64,000 nt of DNA, from the NCBI RefSeq assembly GCF_031755915.1, contig NC_083379.1, forward strand, positions 15,485,501-15,549,500. Direction: 5' to 3'. The position numbers and the translations under genes were made by a program. The notes beneath the pieces were generated by a model that did not search any database, had not been told where the DNA came from, and was given only the letters and a program-made list of their open reading frames with translations. The DNA is from Ziziphus jujuba. Its lineage: Eukaryota; Streptophyta; Magnoliopsida; Rosales; Rhamnaceae. Shown in pieces: positions 47,128 through 60,289 of this stretch; position 1 is the stretch's first letter; each line of letters opens with the position of its first letter.

Positions 47128-49940
47128 GGGATAATTTCTAAGTATCCAACTTGATTTGCTTTTTGTTTCTTTGAGCGCCGTGAATTTGAAAAAAAAAAAA
47201 AAAGAAAAATCGCTGTTATTCTTTCCTTTTTCTACTTTCTCTCCAAATATTTTCTTCATACGACTATGCATGCATTGAGAAATTTATCACCTTTCTATTC
47301 CAATGGATTCTAAGTCCAAAACATGAGCTTTCTGTTGGCCAATCAGGAAAAATGAAAATAAAAAAGAAAGTGGAAGTTCCACGTGATCCAATGCAACAGT
47401 ACAAGGTAAATGAAGTATTTTAATGAAATCAAAATGGTCAAATTTTGGCCGACAATTAATCTTCCAATTGTAAAATATATTCAAAGTTTGATGTTGAAGT
47501 TTCTTTCAAAACAAAACTGTGGCCAGTCAGAGCTAGCAAGTAAAGGAGGTAATCATGCATAGGTTTTTCTAAGTTGGGGTACAAAACAAACCATCACCTT
47601 TTGTATTTTCTCCTCAAGCTTGAACAATTTTCAAAAGAAAACATTAAATATAATTAAATAGCGTAAAGCGAAACAGCGTCACATAAAGTTGAAAATCTGT
47701 GTTTCGTATCAAGAAAAAAATTAGAGGTTAGGTGGAAGACAAAAGGTAATTAGCCGTAATGGTGGATAAATTAGTTTGAATTTCTTGATATAGTAATTTT
47801 ATAAACCCAAATCATTTTACTGTACGGTTCAACTATTATTTTACAGACATTTTTTTTATGCACATTAGAATAGTTAGATATACTAATATTGTTTTTCCTA
47901 TATTTACACTTTAATATTCTACTTCTTCTTATGTGGACTTAATTTGTGTTTAACATATTAGATAATAAATATTTGATCCGAATTTTCTATCCATTTTTTT
48001 AATGTCCTTCTCTTCCTTCATTAATTGAATTGAATACCATTTATTTAAAAATATTGATAAAGAAAAAAAAAAGTGACATAAAATCATCTTTTTTTAATTA
48101 TCTTTTTTTAAGATGATGTAATTTTAACACTGGTTCACTTGCTACCCATAATTGTATATAAACAAATATATATATACATATATACATAATTGGCTATATA
48201 TGAAGGCCCTTTATGATAGTCTAATTTGGTAATAACTATTGATAATAACTCTAAGTATTGAAATTCCCTTCCATTTTAAAAAAAAAAAAACCTAAAAAAT
48301 TGCAACTTGGCTAGCCATACGTCTTTACACTAGTGTCACTATAAACACTAAACGTTTATTTGATATGGTTCAATACATTTTAGTATCATTTAGTTTTATC
48401 TAATTTCAATTAAGGCCTTGTAACATTTTTTTTTTCCCCCATCTCCTTCAGAAAAAAAAAAAAAATTATTTTCATCAATGCCCTTTTATTATCTATTGGA
48501 TTTTTTTACATCTATGTCTCTTGAATAATTTACCTTTTGTACTTCGTATTTACTACTTGCGCTCTCTGAATTATCGAAGTCCTTGCAACAAAAATATCCC
48601 ATCTTTGCTCTGTTAGATGGCACATGTAGTCCAATGACCCTCATTTCTTCTTTAAAAACAAGGGTATAATAGAAAAATCAAGCAAACCTCTTCCTCTATC
48701 TTCTGCCCTTTCTTTTCCATTCACGTACAACATCATCAAAGTGCTTGTTTCCTGCACTGCCACGGAGGCTCCTCATTCTCCCCAACCATCGTCGCTTTTG
48801 ACATAACCATGATCGATTTAGATTCCAGCATCACCCCTACCTTCTTGATTGCTATCGAAACATTGGATTTCTCCATGAATTAATGATCGGTTTTCCTTCT
48901 TAGATTCTAAAGCATAAACCAGAGTCAATGGGTTTTCCTTCTTTATTAGAGCCGATGATCAAGTATGATCTATATAATTGAAACCTTTGCTTATCAGGAT
49001 ATGCACATTGTTACTAGATTGTTCAACGAGATTTTAGACCATAAGTTTAAATTGAAACCTGACGAGCTATAAGGAATAATTAACAAAGAATAAAATTCAA
49101 TTAAATGCAATTGAGTACTAATAATCAATTTTGAGCTTGAAATGACTCAAAATGAATCAAATGTAATCTAATAATTTAAATTAGTTGGAATATTTGACTA
49201 TGCGGCTAAGGTTGTTGTACAATTATTGAAGATCAAAATTTGGGATGTTGAATTTAGAAATTGAATAACATATATAGAGAGCGTCTAACTACATATATAA
49301 ATATATGCGGTCAATTTAAAGATGGAGTCCAATTTGTTTGTATTTGATCCATTGCCAATGTAAGAAGAAGATTATAAAATGTGTTCCCAAATATATGTTT
49401 AATCAAAGAAGTTAGGTTATTCAAAGAAGAATTGTAGCTAAGAAAACGACTTGTACATGTAATATGTTATTGACTAAATTATGGCTTAGCCACACTCTAT
49501 ATAATATATATATATATATATATATTTTTTCCCAACTTAGTTGGTTAGGAGATAGAGACAGTGAGTAATAGAGTAATTATGCTTATCAAGTAACCCATTA
49601 AATCAACTATACACAGGTCTGGACCGTTTGGTATAGCTAGTACTAAAATAATAATGGTTAATTTTCAGAAAATCCAGAAAAGGCCAAAAAAAAAAAAAAA
49701 AAGGGTAAGAAATCACATCCTTCCAAAACGCTTAAATATTGATAAATTCAACAGCGCTTATCCATTAATATATACCATACATATATATAAACACAGATAA
49801 ATTATTGTTGAGACTGTTCAATTGTTTGTTTAATTTTTTTAAAATACAAAATTTCCATGGTTTTTTATGGAAAGGGGAGAAGAAGAGAAAAAGGAAGTGT
49901 TAAGGAAGGGAAAAGAAGGGTGAGTGGGACCCACGGGGAA
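45796..49940. other. Gene-free region left of the WRKY gene
   Basis: About 4 kb without a recognisable gene. Notable tracts: TA at 47016-47044, G24 at 47107-47130, TA at 49507-49525 and A17 at about 49686-49702. A less AT-rich patch at 48690-48860 (TTCCATTCACGTACAACATC, CACGGAGGCTCCTCATTCTC) may be the edge of a transposable element, but gives no sustained frame. Confidence 0.5.
47107..47130 (+). repeat. Homopolymer G24
   Basis: Twenty-four consecutive G residues directly after a T-rich run. This is the longest G/C homopolymer in the window. Confidence 0.95.
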
Positions 49941-49951
49941 GGGGGCAAAAG

Positions 49952-50106
49952 AGTCAACAAGGTTCGCTTAGGAATAGGTAATGTGAAACGTGGGGGAGTA
50001 AAGCAAAGCGACGTCCCCACCTGGTCTACGGTCATGACTCATCCACCCAACTAAAACCCAACTTCGGAGAGAAAGAGAGAGAGCCGGGCCGTCAAATTCG
50101 TTGACT
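49952..50106. promoter_or_regulatory. Two W-box sites upstream of the WRKY gene
   Basis: TTGACT occurs on the minus strand at 49952-49957 and on the plus strand at 50101-50106. A bare TTGAC core is at 50605. W-boxes (TTGACC/T) are the binding site of WRKY factors, and WRKY genes are commonly auto- or cross-regulated through them. Function here is inferred from sequence and position. Confidence 0.5.
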
Positions 50107-50819
50107 TGGCATATCAAACGCTCTCTAGGCTTTCTCTTCTCTCTCTCTCTCTATCTGCCTTGTGGCTCTGGCTATGTGGCTCATTTTTCTCATCTTTTTC
50201 CATTTGTTTATCTTACTTCCTCACGTGGAAGGCGCCGCAGCATTCGGGACGGTGGATTCATTTATTATTTTTTATAGTTTTTCTTTTTTTCTTTTTTCCC
50301 CCTTTTTGTTGTATTGTTTTTTTTTTTTTTTTTTCCTTTTTCCTTTTGATTTTTTAATTTTATTATATGAACCAGTCAAACTCTTTCTTGACGAAATGTA
50401 GACGAAAGCCCCACCCTACCCCACTCTTTGTCCTCATTTCCTATTTCTAATTACTCGTTTTCAATCTAACCAATAACCAACCATATATTTTCTTCTCGGG
50501 TCGGATCCAGAAAGAATGGTATGGATTCTTTTCTTTGAAACTTTTAAAACGGGGCGGGGAGGACGGGGATGGATGGGTCAAAAACAAAATAAAAAGGGGA
50601 CCATTTGACAACCCGTGTGCATACAAAATATTTCACAGGAAGCGGGGCCCACTGCCATCTGGAGTCGTGACGCACCATCTGACGTTTAACTAAATTCAAT
50701 AATCCCATTGATTTCTCACGAAATCCAATCTATTTGGTCTAACGTCCAAACCCTTTTAATAGCCGAGCCCATTGCACCGGAAAAAGACTTCACAGACTTC
50801 ACCCCTTCTGCCCTTCCCT

Positions 50820-50945
50820 CATTCTCTCTCTTCTCTCTCTCTCTCTCTCTTTCTCTATCTGTTTATTTCTTCTCCTTCTTTCTCTCTACTCTCTCTGCCT
50901 GTCTTCTTCTTCTTCTTCTGCTATTTTCTTCTGCTATTTCTCTAT
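50820..50945 (+). promoter_or_regulatory. Pyrimidine-rich CT leader just upstream of the WRKY start
   Basis: About 125 bases of CT/TTC repeats, with (CT)n at about 50831-50851, end just before the ATG at 50962. Plant 5' UTRs of transcription-factor genes often carry such tracts. Upstream, 50130-50160 has another CT tract. Confidence 0.5.
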
Positions 50946-50961
50946 TTCTGTTGGGTTTTTT

Positions 50962-53470
50962 ATGGATAAAGGATGGGGTCTCACGCTGAATTCTGACTGC
51001 ATCGGCTTCTTCCTTAACAAGCCCCCACCTTCTGCTGCTGCAGCTTCAGCTGTTAAGCTTGACCACAACAAAAGGAACCACCCATTTGCAGCTGCTTCTA
51101 GGATGTTCTCCGGTGCTGAATTCCCGGTTAAACTTGGCCGCACAGATATCGACCATACTTCCTCCGATGATAATAACAATAATCGCCTGGTTGTCGATGA
51201 AGTCGACTTCTTTTCCGATAAGAATAGACCGGCCGCCACCGCCGCCGACGATGATGGTTCCAAAACCATCGGCTTTGTTAGTGTCAAGAAGGAGAATTCT
51301 CATGGTGATGTGGCTGCTAGGCCTGGTTTGGATGTAAATGTAAGTCAAACAATCTGAATTAATTACATGGTTTTGTTCTATTCATTTTCATATTGGAGAG
51401 AAAGAATTTCTGATTTTGTTTTTGTTGGTTCCTTTTTTGTTTTGGGATTTGAATTATATATAGACTGGTTTGCACCTTCTTACTGCTAATACTGGAAGTG
51501 ATCAATCAACGGTTGATGATGGGATTTCATCAGATGTGGAAGATAAAAGAGCCAAAAACATTGAGGTAATTAATTAATTAATTAAGAAGCTGGATGCTAT
51601 AAGCTAATTAATTCCTTTGAGAGATTAATTAACAAATTAAAATCGTAATTTAAGGATGTTATCACCTAAAAAGCCTTTTGTGTAATTGGTAAATATTTCA
51701 GCTGGCACAGTTGCAAGGAGAGCTGCAACATATGAATGCAGAAAACCAGAAGCTGAAAGACATGCTTACTCAAGTCACCAACAATTACAGTGCTTTACAG
51801 ATGCATCTCGTCTCTATAATGCAACACCAACAGATCAATCACCAAAAAAACCAAGAACTTGATGATCAGGTATAACACGTATATATATATGTATATTTAT
51901 ATCTATATTTAGCTAATTCCTAAATTCAAAACCATATTAAATCTTAAGCATCAAATTCGATTTGCTAAATTGAATTCGACTTTTTTTTTTCTTTTTTTCC
52001 TTTTCCTCAGACAGTAGAAGGAAAGTCCGATGATAAAAAGAATCATCATCATGAAATCGGAGGAGGAGGAGGAGCTATTGTTCCGAGACAGTTCTTGGAT
52101 TTGCGACCCAGCAGTGCCACAGCCGAGACAGACGATCAGGTTTCGAATTCTTCGTCGGAAGACAGAACACGTTCAGCAACACCTCAGAATGTCGAAGTTG
52201 CTTCAAAGGATTATGTAGGAAAGAGTGAAATTGCTCCATTCGATCAAGAAAACTCCACTTTCCGTGATGGAAAAAGACTTGGTCGGGAAGAGAGCCCGGA
52301 ATCTGAAACGCAAGGTTGGGTACCAAACAAGGTTCCCAAGTTGAATAACGGTGGCTCCAAGCCGATCGATCAGCAGCAATCCTCCTCCGAGGCCACCATG
52401 AGGAAAGCCCGTGTCTCGGTCAGAGCCCGATCGGAAGCCCCCATGGTACATACATATATACTTTAATTACACAACTTATACATTCATCATTTGCAAAATT
52501 TGTATAACTGAGATTCTGGACAATAACAGACTAATCTGTTTGAATTTTCTGCAGATAACTGATGGATGCCAATGGCGGAAATACGGCCAGAAAATGGCCA
52601 AGGGAAACCCATGCCCTCGTGCATACTATCGATGCACAATGGCAGTTGGATGTCCAGTTCGGAAACAAGTACGGTGCACATCAATACCATTCTTATAATT
52701 CAATGTCAAATTTTGAGTACTATTTAGCTAAAAGCTAAGGCTTTTTAATATTATTTTTTTTATAGGTGCAACGTTGTGCGGATGATCGAACAATCTTGAT
52801 CACAACATACGAAGGGAACCACAATCATCCTCTCCCACCAGCTGCACTGGCTATGGCGAACACAACCGCGGCCGCAGCTAGTATGTTGCTCACCGGTTCC
52901 ACGTCGAGCGCAGACGGGTTGATGAACCCCAATTTGTTAGCGAGAGCCATACTTCCATGTTCATCAAACATGGCTACCATTTCAGCTTCAGCTCCATTCC
53001 CAACGGTGACATTGGATCTTACCAACAACAGTCCCAACCCACTTCAATTCCAAAGACCACCCCAACCTCAATTCCAGATTCCCTTCGCTGCAGCAGGTCA
53101 AGTACCCCAGAACTTTGCCTCGTCATCCACGCCTTCATTGCCCCAAGTTTTCGGGCAAGCACTTTACAACCAGTCCAAGTTTTCAGGGCTTCAGCTCTCT
53201 CAAGAAATGGGTTCTTCACAATTGGGCCAGCAAGCAGCTCAGATGCTCCAAACTCAGCCTGCTTCGTTTGCTGACACGGTGAGTGCTGCTACCGCTGCTA
53301 TCACTGCCGATCCGAACTTCACTGCAGCACTTGCGGCCGCCATCAGTTCGATCATCAGCGGAGGTCATCCTAACAATAATAATAATAATACAAACACCAG
53401 CAGCAATTCGAACATCACCACAAGCAACAACAACAACAACAGCAAAATCGGTAGCTTTACCGGAAATTAA
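50962..53470 (+). CDS. WRKY transcription factor, group IIb (WRKY6/31/42-like), six exons
   Basis: A nuclear DNA-binding factor that recognises W-box TTGACC/T sites. Members near WRKY6/31/42 act in defence, senescence and phosphate responses. Exons: 50962-51339, 51464-51565, 51702-51869, 52011-52445, 52555-52668, 52766-53470. All introns are GT-AG and phase 0, giving 633 residues. The start (MDKGWGLTL...IGFFLNKP) matches the usual N-terminus of this subgroup. Residues 161-200 form a leucine-zipper-like coiled coil ([20 protein letters not shown]). The KARVSVRAR basic block is at about 350-358. The WRKY domain has WRKYGQK (368-374) and a C-X5-C-X23-H-X-H zinc site (C388, C394, H418, H420). The intron splits the domain before VQRC, diagnostic of groups IIa/IIb. 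The C-terminus is rich in A, Q, S and poly-N. Intact. Confidence 0.95.
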
Positions 53471-56400
53471 TTAGAATATGGTCCTTTTTTTAATGATATG
53501 TTTTTGTTCCAAACATGTTCTTAGCGTCAATGATTTTTTTTTGTTTTCTTTGGGTTTGGGGGTCGACAAGGAGATAACATGTCCATACTTTTTTTTTTTT
53601 TTTTTTTGTGGTTTACTTTTTCTTGGGAGGTTTAAAGGGTTTAGTTGACAAGTACTTCATTCTTTCTTTTTTACATTGTTTCATTCTGAATAATGTGATT
53701 CAAAATTTTCAGTAAATACACAGAAAGAGAAAATAATATATATATATATATATATATTATATTAGTCTTTTATTATTTGGTTTCTTTTACGAATTCATCT
53801 TTTCTCTGTCTTTTCCATTTTCCTTCTGATCCAGCATCCATCTTATTCAATATGGATCAGAACAAGAAAAGAAATTTAGAAGAAAACCCAGAATCGGGAT
53901 GTGATTCGTGGGCATATTCTGATCTTTAGGAGGGGTCAAGAAATTCGGCCATAACTATTTGACACGCAAAGGAGAGAGCGTATACTAAAGTGGACCTAAA
54001 AATAGTAGACTTTGAAGAGACTATTAAATTTCCAGGCAAGTGCGTGTGGGTGTGAATGAGTTTAAGATTTATGGAAGAGTTTGGAGGTCAAATATGGTAA
54101 ACAAAAAAAAAATAATAATAATAAAAAGAAAAAAATAGAGAAAGAATTAGGAAAAAGCGAAATCGTAGAGTAGTTTAGTAATGTTTGGTGAGAGCGGCTG
54201 GGTGCTAATTTTTCAATTGGGCAACTGGGATACGTTGTTGACTTTCCGTGCGCCTTCATTGACATCACGTTACCTGTTTTAAAAAAATTTTCAATCATGT
54301 GATTTGGATATATAATATTAAACCTAAATGTGGGACATTGTGGACTGGTCTGCACCGTACGATATCCATCTACCGTACTAAAACCCATATCTTTTTAATT
54401 CCACTTTCTTTCTCCTTTTCCCCAAAAAAAAGAAAAAAGAGAAAAAAAAAAATCCCATTCTTTGCTTCCTGTCTCAACGACTTCATTCATTCATTCTTGA
54501 GGTACCAACTCTTTATGATACCACGTGCTCCCATGTGATCCTGCCAAATTTTCTCTTTTTTCTTTTTCAAATCTTCTTTTATTTCTTCAAAATTTCCGTC
54601 TTCTATTGAATATAACAAATTATTGACCGGACTGGAGAGAATATGAAGAAGATATAAATATACTGTTGAAAATGGATTTGGAAAAGTTTGTGTGTTTGCG
54701 TTGCATATTATTGTTCTTTCGTTTGCTATAAAATTTCATTTTATTTTTCGCTTTATAATAAAATTTTACCTTTCGAAAATGAAAGGAAATTTATTCAACA
54801 GAAGAGAGTAAAACATCTTGTCGGATAAGACTAATAAGCCATATTCCAACCATAACACAGGGTTTAATACATGACATATCAAGTTTTGCTATACATTCTA
54901 TGGACAGTTACCTTAGTATTTTTTTATTGTTATTATTATTTATAAAATTTTTTCCTTTTTCATTTCCATCTCTTAAACTTACAAAATTTCAATTTTAAAA
55001 AAAAAAATTCCAATTAAATTAATTTTACTTCACAACTATTTTACTATTTTTATTATCAAAAATAATATATATATAAATATTTTTTATAATGTGGATGTTT
55101 ATATTTTTTTATTATTTGAATATTTACAAAAAATATAACTGTTTAAAAAAACTGTTATTTTTATATAGTAATATTAATAAATAATTTTTTCAAAAACTAT
55201 TATTTTTATATATATTGACACTATAAAAATTTTTTATATATCTTAAATTAGTATTTAAAGGCTAAGGATACAGGAATAATTAATATCATCATTCAACAGA
55301 CCTTCCGCTGCCATACACACACACACCCCCATCACATAGATCGTACACTAACCGCTTGCATAGAATCCGTGGCAAGTTCACACCTTTCAAAATCGAAGAT
55401 CCAGACTAAAAACCAGCCTTTCCTTTATCGCCCACAACTCTTTAGCCAAAGGTGATAAAGATTCGGATAAATTTATGTATTTTGGAAGATCAGTTCATTT
55501 GCAAACATAGGTACAATAGGCCAGCTATTAAGATCTTTTTTCTTTTTTTTTTTTTGTTAATTAAGAAGGTGAATAAAAATTATTTGTTAAATTTAATACA
55601 ATCGTAATCTCAAATTAAGTATACCCAGGTCCTCAACAACAGAAATATAAGTAGAGAATTTTTTCCTATTTTCTTAGTTATATGTATGCATTCATGGGAT
55701 CATTTATTGACACTCAAGTACGTGATGAGTAAATTAACCCAAAATATAAAACCCCACTTAATGTCTATGATTTGTAGCTTAAACATGAGTTTTTCTTTTT
55801 TTTCTTTTTTTCTTTTTTTCTTTTTTGGGCCTTTGAAAAAGTTAACACTAGCTTTTGTCACAAATATTCTGTACTCATGAACTATATATATAGTGCAAAA
55901 TGTATGTAATTTTTTTTTCCTATAATTTTAGTGATGCTTGGAGGAAGATATAAGATAAGAACTCATCTTTGAAATGAGAATTTAATAATCAACAATAACA
56001 AGTTTTAATTTAATAAAGCAAAGTAGATCTGACAAAAACAAATAAATGGAAGGATTTTTTGAAAAATGACCACTTTATAAATTAACAGTTAGAAAATAAT
56101 AATTTTTTTAAAAAATAGCCATGTGTGGGTAAAAATGTTCTTAGTTAAATTTGAAATGCAATAAATATTTTTTTCCCTTTCCCTTTTTTCCAATTTCTCA
56201 CATGTTTCGATTCTTATCTTCATTTTTTTCAAAGAGTTCATTTTCCTTTTCTACTTTTTTACTCTTTTTCCTTATATTTTTGCACTTTTAAAACTTGTAT
56301 TTTTTCACTTTTGCAATGAAACTCATGTAAAATTTTTTCTATTTTTTCTTTCTCAAAGCTCAAATTTATGTTAAATGAATTTTTTTTAAAGTTTTTTTTA

Positions 56401-56679
56401 TATGGATATGTAATAAATTAGTTTATAAACTATTATATTTGAATTTAAAGATATTTATGTTACATATAGTGTGAAAAATGAGAAAATTTTTTTTATAGAT
56501 CTGCAAATTTGCTAAACCATTAAATTTGTAGGAAAATGGGTGAAAAAAATGAAGTCCAACCATTTTCCGTAGTTTTTTGTTCTTTTCAACCAATTAACCA
56601 TAGAAAAATGTTAGATTTGGAAAAAAAAAAAAAAAATCAATTTTTTTGAGACTGTTAATATGTTTGCTTATATTATTTA
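53471..56679. other. Downstream of the WRKY gene; no gene seen
   Basis: The WRKY 3' region is T-rich, with T17-19 near 53590 and a TA tract at 53731-53757. The rest is AT-rich with poly-A/T runs, a CA tract at 55314-55326 and repeated TTTTTTCTTT units at 55793-55827. Short open frames are low-complexity. Confidence 0.55.
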
Positions 56680-57735
56680 CAGATGGTAATTCGTGTCACG
56701 ATGTGGGGTTCGTGTCAACCTCATTTATTAATCATGTCTAAATTACTCAATCCGAACAAGACCCATTTATTAATCATGTAAGAATTCTTCAATTCGAACA
56801 CGACCCGTTTAATAAGCAGGTAATCTAACACGACCTGTGTAACCTGTTATCAAATGGATCAATTTGAACCAACACGACCCGTTTAATGAAATTAACCAAT
56901 TTATACAAAACTGACCCATTTATACGAAATTGACTAATTTGCATGAAATTTACCAAATTAATTAAATTAACTTATTTAAATTACTTATTTTATATAAAAT
57001 AAAAATAATTTAGTCGTTAATAAATCCTAAATTTAAATATATATGCAAAACCATATAATTATAATTACAAATTTACACTAATATAACATTTGATATGATA
57101 ATATAACAATCTCATATAATACTTAAACATATATATATATATATATACATAATAAACCTATTACTACTACTCTAAAAATAATATGAAAAAACTTTATTAA
57201 TAATCATGTTTTTAATTTTCTACATTTCCAATATTCTTAGGCATTTTAATTTTATTTTTTCTATGTCCATAAGTCCATACATGTATTAAATATATTATAT
57301 TTAAGCAAATAAATCTTATTTTAATAATTTTTATTCTTTATTTTTAATTAATAAAAGAAAATTAAAAATAGATTTGTAATTTAGTAATAAAAAAGTATTA
57401 GTTAAAATTTAGTAATGGTAAATTAATATATTAAAGTTATAATTTGAATAAGTTATAATCGTGTTGGGTTGTATTAATATATTAATTGACTTGTTTAGTT
57501 AAATAAATCAATTTGGGTTAATTTCAGATTAAACGGGTCAACTCGAAATTGACATATTAATTAACATATTTAGTTAAATGAGTCAATTCAAGTAAATATC
57601 GGGTTAAGAGGGTCAATTTAAAAATGACACATTTAATAATCTTGTTAAATGAGTTGATATGAATTTGACCTCATTTATAATAAACCCAAACCACCTACTC
57701 TATATCGTTTTTGAGTACTGTGTCATAATCTAAAT
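56680..57735. mobile_element. Non-autonomous repeat rich in degenerate GACCCGTTT/AACGGGTC motifs
   Basis: The left half carries many CACGACCCGTTTAAT-, GACCCATTTAT- and AACCTCATTTATTA-like motifs. The right half carries their complements (AAACGGGTCAACTCG, TTAAATGAGTCAATT, GAGGGTCAATTT). The outer parts, AATTCGTGTCACGATG and ACTGTGTCATAATC, are weakly inverted. This whole-element quasi-palindrome resembles common plant non-autonomous DNA transposons. No coding sequence. Superfamily not resolved. Confidence 0.45.
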
Positions 57736-57839
57736 TATCACACTTAATATTATTCATATTTTTTTAAAATTTATTAATTTAACTTAGTATTATTTATTTA
57801 ATTTTGTAGTGAAATCGAAAATAAGGATATTGTAATTGC

Positions 57840-59425
57840 AGCTTTATACGACGGATCATTGGTGAGAAATGATGATGGTCTTTGAGAGTATCAAAATGAT
57901 AAACTAAAATGGTTTTTATCGGTAAAAGATGCACAAAATCAAAGTTAGAGAATTAGATTTTCAATTCTATTAAGATAAACCAAAATGAATATTTGTTAAA
58001 GCTAAAATGGATATATTGAAGACGAACAGAAAAGTTAGATCCTACATAAATGCACAATGATAGAAATGTGAAATGCTTTCTTCATGAAGTGACATGGAGG
58101 GATGACGATCATGTGACATCCATTATATGTTAAGGTAATTTCCAAAGTTGAACACATATCTAGTGCGTGAAACAACTTTTACTTCGGATAGTGAAAATAA
58201 TCATTTATATTTTGCTCATCTTCCAATTGCTGTTCTCTAACACAAGTTCCCAATCCAAAACTATTGAGGCTACATTTCATGACATTATAGTTCGTGAAAC
58301 TCAATTTAGAGATTAAATTGATGTTCATGGGTCATAAACATCATTTAACATCTATAAAGGAGTTGATATTAAAAGTGACTCTGCCAAACGGTTTCCTAAC
58401 AAAAAAAGTATGAACAATTGTATAATATTAATAAGTATGAGAACTACAATGCAGAAAAGGGTGATATTAGTAGTCAGTTGGATGCTATTGATCATAATAA
58501 TTTAAAATTTGAACATGAGTTGCGAGACAATAACAATGATATGCATCCTGAAATGAATAATGAAGGAGTTCATGATGTCAGGGTTCATCGTGCTATAAGC
58601 GATTACTTTTCATTGAGCAACAAAAGTGGTTCTATGGCCATAGTTTCATCAAAGTTTATAGGCTGCAAGAGCATTGTAATTGGACAAATATTTCGTAATA
58701 AATGTGAATTACAGAATAAATTGAGTATTTATTGTATGTGTGCAAATAAAGATTTTAAAGGTGACAAAGTCAACTATATAACTATATAAGGCTGTGTGTT
58801 TGGAAAATACTCTTAAATGGCGACTGCGTGGGACCAAATTAAAGAATGGAGAAATATTCGTTGTAAGATTTTTTGATAATGTATACAGTTGCTCGTTATA
58901 TATCGTGCGTCGGGAACATAAGTAAAGCAAGTAGTCAAGTTATCAGGCAATGTATCAAATTTAAATATGAAGGGATTGCATATATTTACAAACCCAAAGA
59001 AATTTAGCATGACTTTCTGTAAAAACATAAAATGCATATAAGCTATAATAAAGCATGGAAATGTAGAGAATATGTACTTAACAGTGTTAGGAGATCTCCA
59101 AAGGAGAATTTTGCTAAGTTGTCTGCCTACTGTTATGATTTAGAATCAAAGAATCCTAAGACTCTGATACGTATCAAAATAGACAACAATAACTACTTTT
59201 TTATCCTTTTTAATGGTGATTGAGCATGCATTTGGGGATCTATATCCCACATAAGACCCGTGTTGACTGTTGATGCGACTATTTTGAAAGGAAAATACAA
59301 AGGATACATGTATCTTGCAGCAGCCATGGATGACAATAAGCAAATATATCCTTTGGCTTTCAGCATTGGAGATGGAGACGACGGCAAACATATACATGAT
59401 TTTTCCAAAAGTTTGACCTGAACAT
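57840..59425 (+). pseudogene. MULE (MuDR) transposase, truncated and broken
   Basis: Pieces of a Mutator-like transposase occur in order on the plus strand. 57870-57950 (EYQNDKLKWFLSVKDAQNQ) resembles the N-terminus. 58418-58789 holds an acidic linker and the start of the MuDR DNA-binding region. 58800-58990 gives RLRGTKLKNG and a 'KYEGIAYIYKPKE'-like stretch in another frame. 59032-59220 reads ISYNKAWKCREYVLNSVRRS, then PKENFAKLSAYCYDLESKNP. After a stop at 59221, RPVLTVDATILKGKYKGYMY appears with AAMDDNKQIYPLAFSIGDGD, the block holding the first catalytic aspartate. Homology ends at about 59425, so the second D, the E and the SWIM zinc finger are missing. The copy is dead. Confidence 0.8.
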
Positions 59426-59876
59426 AATATTTGACATATCATTGTAGAAGTTCGACGTGCAATTTACCTTCATCCTAGATGTCTATGAGTCCCAAAACCT
59501 TCTGAATCTATTTTTCTAAAAACAAATAAAATTAATTAATTATAAGATATATTTAATTATTAAACAAATTGAAAGGAAAGAAAATATATTAGACATGAAA
59601 AAAGGAAAATCTAAAAATTTTATGGCCAAAGGAATGGTATTTCAAAAGTTTAGGAAAAAATTCACACCGTAGAAAATGTTTATCCATATGTCAAAAATGA
59701 TTTTCCAATTGGAAGAAATTGATTTCTGATAGGAACCAACAAGAGGAAATTGATTTCTATAGAAGGAAACCTTTTATCTGACAGGAGGAAAATTTTCCAA
59801 ATGCCATAGCAAGAGAGGTCTGCTTAATTGACAAAAGCATTAGCAGCTGAAAAGGTATGCCTCAGCAAGATAACTA

Positions 59877-60105
59877 TTATTTGAAAGCTTTGATCACTAG
59901 TTTAATGGCCTTCAGTGGGAAATAGTTGCTGCTTAAACAACTGATTATTGAATTCTCCAAGTATGCCTCCCCCATCAATACATTTTGTTCCTTTTTAACT
60001 TCAATACAAACCTTCCAATCTTTGGCCATTTCAAGATTGTTGCACTTTCTTTGGCATATTGGAAGTGTACACTTAAAATAAGTCTTCAGTGGATGCTGTA
60101 GATCT
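59877..60105 (-). pseudogene. Possible last exon of an unrecognised minus-strand gene or gene relic
   Basis: After an acceptor-like TTGTTTCAG (60114-60106) a minus-strand frame stays open for about 75 residues. Its composition is ordinary protein, not low-complexity: DLQHPLKTYFKCTLPICQRK, CNNLEMAKDWKVCIEVKKEQ, NVLMGEAYLENSIISCLSSN, then a stop at 59879-59877. I do not recognise the family. It could be a genuine terminal exon, a relic or chance. Confidence 0.3.
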
Positions 60106-60289
60106 CTGAAACAATTTAGTTGGACTTATGCCAGAAAAAAAGAATGATGAGTATTTTAAAATATAAGCAAAAGATAAAATAAAATCCTATAATACCAAAG
60201 ACTAAGGCAAAGAAAGATTGCATCAAATACAATAGCTTTAATACATCTTAAGAAATACAAGTTCAAAGATGAGCACTACTAGCATCCCA

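Noticed and set aside
50934..51348. Antisense frames over WRKY exon 1
   Set aside because: Shadows of the WRKY exon.
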